DNA of 64,000 nucleotides from Isoetes taiwanensis (Eukaryota; Streptophyta; Lycopodiopsida; Isoetales; Isoetaceae): NCBI GenBank assembly GCA_021234155.1, contig JAJEKV010000058.1, positions 5,838,600 to 5,902,599 of the forward strand, read 5' to 3'. Shown piece by piece: positions 58,432 to 64,000 of this stretch (position 1 is its first letter; each line of letters starts with the position of its first letter). The notes under the pieces were generated by a model. It saw only the letters and a program-made list of their open reading frames with translations, ran no database searches and was not told where the DNA came from. The position numbers and the translations under genes were made by a program.

Positions 58432-60424
58432 TTTAATTAAGAACTACAAAAATACTACTACATGCTAAATAAACCATCAACCATGAATAGAACCACCTCA
58501 AAGAAAAACTACATAAAGATTCTCTTTTGCCATTTACAAAGAAAAACTACGTAAACATTCTCTTTTGCCGTTCACATTTGACTTGGGACGATAACGAAAT
58601 TGTAATTGGTTTATCGTCTCAAGTATTTGTCGTAAAGAACCATATTTTTTGTGACATAAAAAATGACAAACAAAGGACCTCTAAACTTATATATTACTTT
58701 GCCCTAATTTTCCAATGCCTTTATTTTCTACAAGAAATTTATCGCGGCGGCCTTGGCCGCCGCGAACATTTCTCTTGCTCTCCCTATTCTATGTGCCTCT
58801 AAATTTCTCAAGCAAGAAATCTAAATAAAAAAGGATCTTAGTTATAGGCTAGCGAAATTGAACTAAATGCGTCTAGTCTAAGTTGGAGAACTGTAATCTC
58901 CAAATTATTTCCCAAAAAACTCAAAGCTATGCTTTTGGCCGCCACAACCATTTGTTATTAAGCACGAAGGAACTCGCTAGATACTATTAAAGACCTACAT
59001 TTGTTAAACATCATTAAAAAATAGTCATGGTGGATAGATATAGAAATGGACATCACACTTAGTAATGCCACTTAGTAATGCAAGAGTGTCATCAATAGCT
59101 GGCCTAGGATTTAGTCTCAAATGATATCACAATGCTCGTTACTTTGAGCTTCTGCAGATCGAAATGCCTTAGATCAGCTGACATAGAACACTTAACCAGT
59201 TATCAAACCATGTCTAAAGCACGCTCAACCTATTATCATAAACCGTGTCTGCTTACTGCACCTAAGTATGTCAAATTTATTGACAGAATTGGAAATCTGT
59301 TGGATGAGCATACAATGCTTCCCCTATAATTTCTTAACACGCATGCCTTTTCCTCTTTAATGAAATTCCACACAAAAATATCTCCAGGATGATGATATAC
59401 AGAGGGTTGGAACTAATATGAAGAGCCATATCTCTAAAAGAGTAGAGTAGGCAGGACTTCTTGCATATAAAGCACACTCTCAAAGGCAGCTCAATTTTCT
59501 GATAGTCACAAAGACCCGATAAAAGACAAAGGACAAAACAGGCTAACATATTAAACCAAACACAGTAACCCATATTTTAGATATACCGGGTTTCAATATA
59601 GGAGATCACTTTGTGGAAGCCTAGCTGTCATGAGCACAAACCCAGAAGTAAGAATTTGGAGTCACGTCTTTACGCTGAGCACCAGCACATGACTGAAGAA
59701 GCTAAGCAAATCGATTTAGGCAGAAGATATATCTTGGAAGCCAACACTTGCATTTTTTATCGTAGAGAAGGAGCCAAAAAATTAGGAACGTTTAGTCTCC
59801 CCCTTCAACAGCTCCTCTATAAGTCAATATGTCTAGCTGATTCCTGATGAGAATTTGAAGGATAGCAGTTTTGAAACTCCACACATACAACGGACTTGCT
59901 ATACCATCTTACAATTCTATTACTTGGATTTCTCCCTTTTCTTATCACCTCGTATGCCATTGCCGCCTCTCTGTTTGAGCTTAAATAAGATGCACTGCCA
60001 TTGCTTCCTTCCCATAATTTTCTTCCTTGTTTGCTTGCTTAATGCATCCACTCTGCTTCCATCGCATTCCAGTATTAATTTCTTACCTTGACGGTCCTAC
60101 AGAACATCCACATTTTTTGCAATCAATTACACTAACCTAAATCCAAAAAAAAGTAAAGCAAGCATTGCTCTCAAGCTGAATGCATCTTTTCTTTAAGAAT
60201 TTCCAGCTCCATTTCGCGGCTATACTTTTCCTCTTCTGGTTTTAGGTCTGATTAGGTCTGATCCATCATGATAGAGAGCAGGCAAGAACTGCGGCCCCGA
60301 TTAGAACCCTAGATGTGGGATCGCTTCAGGAGCGTCTGATCGAGATGGAAACGGGAAAAAATGCAAGGGAAAATCCCATCTAGAACACAACCAGCAGGTT
60401 CAAGAAGAGGATTCCGAAGGCCGG
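58432..60424. other. No gene recognised
   Basis: Contains a GC-rich hairpin with 10-bp arms and a TT loop (CGCGGCGGCC, 58743-58764) in otherwise AT-rich DNA. Short frames at 59611-59847 and 59855-60091 are unsupported. Confidence 0.45.
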
Positions 60425-60600
60425 CTTCGGAGCGGCCAGCCCAGAAGCTCTACTTGCAAGGAATGTGGAAATCAGGCAAAGAAGGATTGCCCGCACCAGC
60501 GTTGCCGGACTTGGGTAATATCAAAAGCACTTGGGTTCCGGCCGCTAGACGAAGAGAGCGCCAAGCTGCTGAAGCTGTGTTGTATGTCAGACAATATTCT
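60425..60600 (+). pseudogene. SHI/STY (SRS) family zinc-finger fragment
   Basis: One frame encodes CKECGNQAKKDCPHQRCRT, the first part of the RING-like zinc finger of SHI/STYLISH/LRP1 transcription factors. The next frame encodes KSTWVPAARRRERQ, the segment that directly follows the finger in this family. About ten residues that normally join the two, with the CCKSRGF cysteines, are missing at 60512-60525, which also causes the frame change. The family regulates auxin biosynthesis genes in plants. The IGGH dimerisation domain is not seen. Confidence 0.8.
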
Positions 60601-61029
60601 TGATGGGGGAACTTGTTGAGATCCTGCAAACAGATTGGAGTTCTGGGTATTAACTGGTGAGTTGCATTAAATCTTAACCTTGCTTGCAATGGTTGCATAA
60701 GGATCAATATTAGTGGTCGAATACCTATGGGTAAATGCCTAAGGTTAAAAGGTTAAAGGTTAAGTTTAAAAGGCATCGTTTATTTGGAGAGAAAGTTGCA
60801 TTGCCTATTTGAGAGAACAAATAAAACTGTGGCAACTAAATATTCAGTGATCGGTGAAGCCAAAACCGTCGGAAGTGAAGCTTCGGCTGCTTAACCGCCG
60901 GATCTACCTGTCTATAAACTTGTATGATCTGTAGATCTAACTCTGAGTGAGCCGGATCTACCTAATACAGTTCAACAAGTAAGGTCTATGTGCTACAGTG
61001 TTGTTATCGTTCCCAAAGCTACAGTAAAC

Positions 61030-61304
61030 GGGTAAGAGCATGTTAGGGCCTACATGTTTTGGAAACTACCTGGAAAATACTCTGGGTAGTCAAAGATGAT
61101 GATATATTTGAGTTCTTAACATCTTCTTGACATCACAAAGTACCTTACAACATGTATGTACTACCACTCTTGAACATAACACAATATCTTTTAGTCAATC
61201 TTGTAGTCTAGGTACTTTAAAATACAATTATGTACTTGCACAGAAGTACACAGAAAAGTACCTTTTTGGTAATTTTTTATGTAGGCCCTAACATGCTTTC
61301 ACCC
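61030..61304. mobile_element. MITE with about 26-bp terminal inverted repeats
   Basis: 61030-61055 and 61279-61304 are inverted copies (GGGT....AGCATGTTAGGG), with a perfect 18-bp core GCATGTTAGGGCCTACAT. The 275-bp element is non-coding. AAAC occurs on both outer sides (61026-61029 and 61305-61308) and may be the target duplication. It lies 160 bp before the primer-binding site of the copia element, that is, inside or next to its 5' LTR. Confidence 0.75.
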
Positions 61305-61464
61305 AAACATCGAATTTGCATTTCAATGGTTTAAAAGGGTATTATATAGTTAAAGATAAAGAGGAGTACCTATATGTTATTGAATTGCTTAAGTTGATTG
61401 AGTAGTGATTTTCTCAAAGGAAATTGCTAGTGAATTTGTTTTAAATTGTTGAACTGACAACAAG

Positions 61465-63250
61465 TGGTATCAGAGCACTCCAGGTTAAGGATCATGGCCA
61501 GTAGATTTGGAGCAAGTCTACTCAATGCTGTTGAAGTTTACAAAGGAGGTTCAGGATTTCAAATCTGGAAAAATCAGATTATGCATATTCTGGAAGTAGA
61601 AGATCTTTGGGAACTTGTAGATCCCAATGGAGATGAGGATAATGTAGGTGATACATCTGCTACAAGTGATGCTGGTGCAAGTTCAACAGCAGGAGAAGTT
61701 AGAGGGGGGGTCAGTCTGACAATTCAGGATTAAATCCTAGTGGTGAAGGAAGCTCAGCAAATGCAACACGAATTGCCAAAATAAAGGAGGCCAAAGGCAT
61801 TATTTGCAGCAAAGTTGGACCAACTATCATGCTCAAGCTGAGAGGTAAGACACCTAGGCAGATGTGGAGCTATTTGCTTAAAAAATATGAGGCCAAAACA
61901 TCTTCACAAATTGATGTTTTGGAAACTTGAACTAAGGAACCTAAGGTTTCATGAGGATGATGATGTGTCAGAATTTTTTAATAAATTTGACAACATCATA
62001 GCTGATTTAGATGGAGCTGGAGTGGTCATAAATGAGAGGTATCAAGTGCTATCCATAGCCCGAGTTGTTTCTTCCAATGAGCAGATGTCAGTCTTAATAA
62101 GAAACGTTGCTAAGACTAGGAATAAAGCTGAAAATATGCTCAGAACAGAAGTAGAGCAAAAGAAAGTAAAAAAGGAGAATGATGAAAATAATGAAATACT
62201 CTATGCTGGGGGAAGAGGCCGAGTAGGTCCATGCTTTTATTGCAATTTAGAAGGCCACATTAAGGCTAACTGCCCTAAACTGCCAAAGGAGAATAGATGC
62301 TTTAATTGTCAAGGTTATGGTCATGTAGCTGCTAACTGTTCCAGCCCAAGGGGTCAAGAAAAGAGTAGAGGAAGAGGGATGAATGCTAGGGGCAGAGGGT
62401 ATAATACCCAAGGTAATAACTCAAGGGGAAGAGAAAATTTTAGGAACAAAGGCAAAGGAAGAGCATCTGCTGTAAACATAACCAGAGAAGCACAAGAAGA
62501 GGAGGCTGAAGATGAAATGGACGAAAATGCAGAGGTAAGCAAGTCAAAAATATTTTCTATTTCTGAAAGCACTTCTAAGGATGATGATAATCTATTTGTC
62601 ATAGATAGTGGAGCTGAAAGAAGCGTGATAAAGTCCAGGTGCAGGCTAAAGGAAAAGACTAGCAAAATTTCCAGCTTTGTTTCAATGGGAGATGGGAAAT
62701 TAGAAAAGGTTGAAGAAGAAGGACTTTTGGAATTATATGACTTGGAGGGAAAGATTGTGATGTTGGATAAAGTATTTTGTGTTCCTAATATAGTGAAGAA
62801 CCTTATTTCTGTCACTCAATTAGTGGATCTTGGTTTATCAAGTAGTATTTGAAAAACTATTTTGTAAAGTGATGTTGCATAATAAAATCAAGTTTCTTGG
62901 CAAACGAATTGGCAAACTTTTTGGTTTCTATAATGATATGGCTGATGCAATCAACGCAGTAAGAATACCTACTCTGAAATTGTGGCATGAGAGACTCGGT
63001 CATACTCATGCAAACAATATTAATTATATGATCAAAAGGGGTCTGATCATTGGTGAAGAAGATAAGGTTGAAAACCTTAAATGTGAGGGCTGTTTATTTG
63101 GAAAAAACAGTAGATTACCTTTCTCCAAGAAAGCTAAAAGGGCAAAAGAAATCGTGGAGATTGTGCATAGTGATCTATGTGGACCACTAAATGTAAGGAG
63201 CAAGAAGCTTCTAATGTCAATACGAGACAATGCTCTATATATTGCATCTA
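61465..63250 (+). mobile_element. Truncated Ty1/copia retrotransposon (gag, protease, start of integrase)
   Basis: It starts with the primer-binding site TGGTATCAGAGC (61465-61476), complementary to initiator-tRNA-Met. From ATG 61494 a gag protein begins (FQIWKNQIMHILEVEDLWEL). It shifts frame at a G run near 61705 and shifts back near 61930. Two CX2CX4HX4C zinc knuckles follow (CFYCNLEGHIKANC and CFNCQGYGHVAANC, about 62231-62345), then the protease VIDSGAERSVI. After another frameshift near 62845 come the pre-integrase LWHERLGHTH and HSDLCGPLNV. The integrase core, reverse transcriptase, RNase H and 3' LTR are missing after about 63206. The left LTR edge is unclear. Confidence 0.9.
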
Positions 63251-64000
63251 CACTACTTTGGGTTTATTGGTATGCCTAGTTCAAATACTTTTCTGGGTCT
63301 AGTTTGATGCAAGGATACTGAAGCTGACGGCATATGTTTTTATTAATCGTAGCAGAATGTAATCTAAACCAAAACCAAAAGCCATTTCTTGCAAGCTGAT
63401 CTGTTCTCTCTGCTGTGACGACCTCAACTTCAAAGCCAAATACCACTTAGGGGCGAATTAGAAGGGGGTGGATTGAATCGGAAGGGAAGACAAGAAAATA
63501 GGGAAGCCCGGATTGCAGGTAGATCAGGGAAGGAGTGAGTGGCAGTGAGAGGCATGGCAAAAGGGGGGGGAGGGGGGGGCAATCCAATTGATCTCAGGAT
63601 GGAGTAAGCAGCAGTAATTCATCAAGGGGAACTTGGATTATGTCTAAAAGCACACCAGCAGTTGCTTCACACCTGCCTTTGTGATAATAATACATAGATC
63701 TCAGGCAAGAAAATTGCTGTTCTGTAAGCAGATGGTTATGCGCACCGATAAACTTGTGCAGAATATGTGCGTTGTATGCCGGAAGGTTGCCCTTACAGCT
63801 TGTCTTGGAGTTCCCGAATGGTGAACAGGGACGTCATCCGGCAGCGTGGTTCCCCTGAAGACCTGGACCACACTGTTCAGAAAGGCTGCAATCCACAAAT
63901 GAATTCAGGTCAATCAAGGAATCAAATCAAACAACAAAAAAGTCAGACTTGAAGGACCCCCAAGGCAACCAATCAGTATCATGTTTCTCCAATTTTGAGG
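63251..64000. other. No gene recognised
   Basis: Sequence beyond the copia truncation point. It includes a G-rich run (63563-63581, with one interrupting A) that could form a G-quadruplex. Open frames of 61-65 codons are not supported. Confidence 0.45.

Overview
The window looks like nuclear DNA of a land plant, most likely a fern or another non-seed plant. Three things support this: fragments of plant families (pentatricopeptide repeat proteins, a SHI/STY zinc finger, a PP2C, a plant TPR protein, B-lectin and PPCK/CDPK-like kinases), GT-AG introns, and AT-rich sequence full of plant-type transposons (copia, LINE, tRNA-derived SINE, Helitron-type ends, MITEs). The lineage is an inference from overall character, not from a diagnostic gene. 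Only two genes look intact: paralogous single-exon protein kinases at 11.5-12.5 kb (+) and 44.5-45.5 kb (-). Each has a TATA box about 50 bp before its start codon. Nearly every other coding signal is a truncated or frameshifted remnant.

Layout: 0.7-4.1 kb is a non-coding 3.4 kb block repeated in direct orientation at 39.6-42.8 kb; it carries a SINE with target-site duplications. At 5.6-5.9 and 9.8-11.3 kb (-) lie two partial copies of an mRNA-capping-enzyme gene. Kinase 1 follows, then an aldo-keto reductase fragment (13.1-13.4 kb).

The region from 15.5 to 27.1 kb is the most unusual. It holds three decayed genes: a ParB-like-domain gene (-), a DUF7869-type gene (-), and, divergent from the latter, an intron-containing gene (+) that joins a ParB-like domain to a bacterial-type class beta DNA methyltransferase (motif order IV, X, I; catalytic DLPYG). 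The gap between the two divergent genes, and three introns of the methyltransferase gene, contain 13 exact copies and 3 near copies of the palindrome TATTCYRGAATA. None was found in the exons. One copy is the centre of a perfect 48-bp palindrome. I read this as the corpse of a mobile element that captured a prokaryotic ParB-methyltransferase and kept a cis-acting palindrome array, either ParB-site-like or heat-shock-element-like.

Further right: PPR remnants (27.7-29.3 kb), a 5'-truncated LINE with a 15-bp target-site duplication (31.3-33.0 kb), B-lectin and TPR gene fragments (35.7-37.0 kb), a foldback element with 84-bp arms (37.4-37.7 kb), the second copy of the 3.4 kb block, kinase 2, two Helitron-like 3' ends pointing outward at 47.5 and 58.4 kb with a TA-flanked MITE, a PP2C fragment and a PPR fragment between them, a SHI/STY zinc-finger fragment (60.4 kb), and a truncated copia element (61.0-63.2 kb) with a second MITE just upstream of its primer-binding site.
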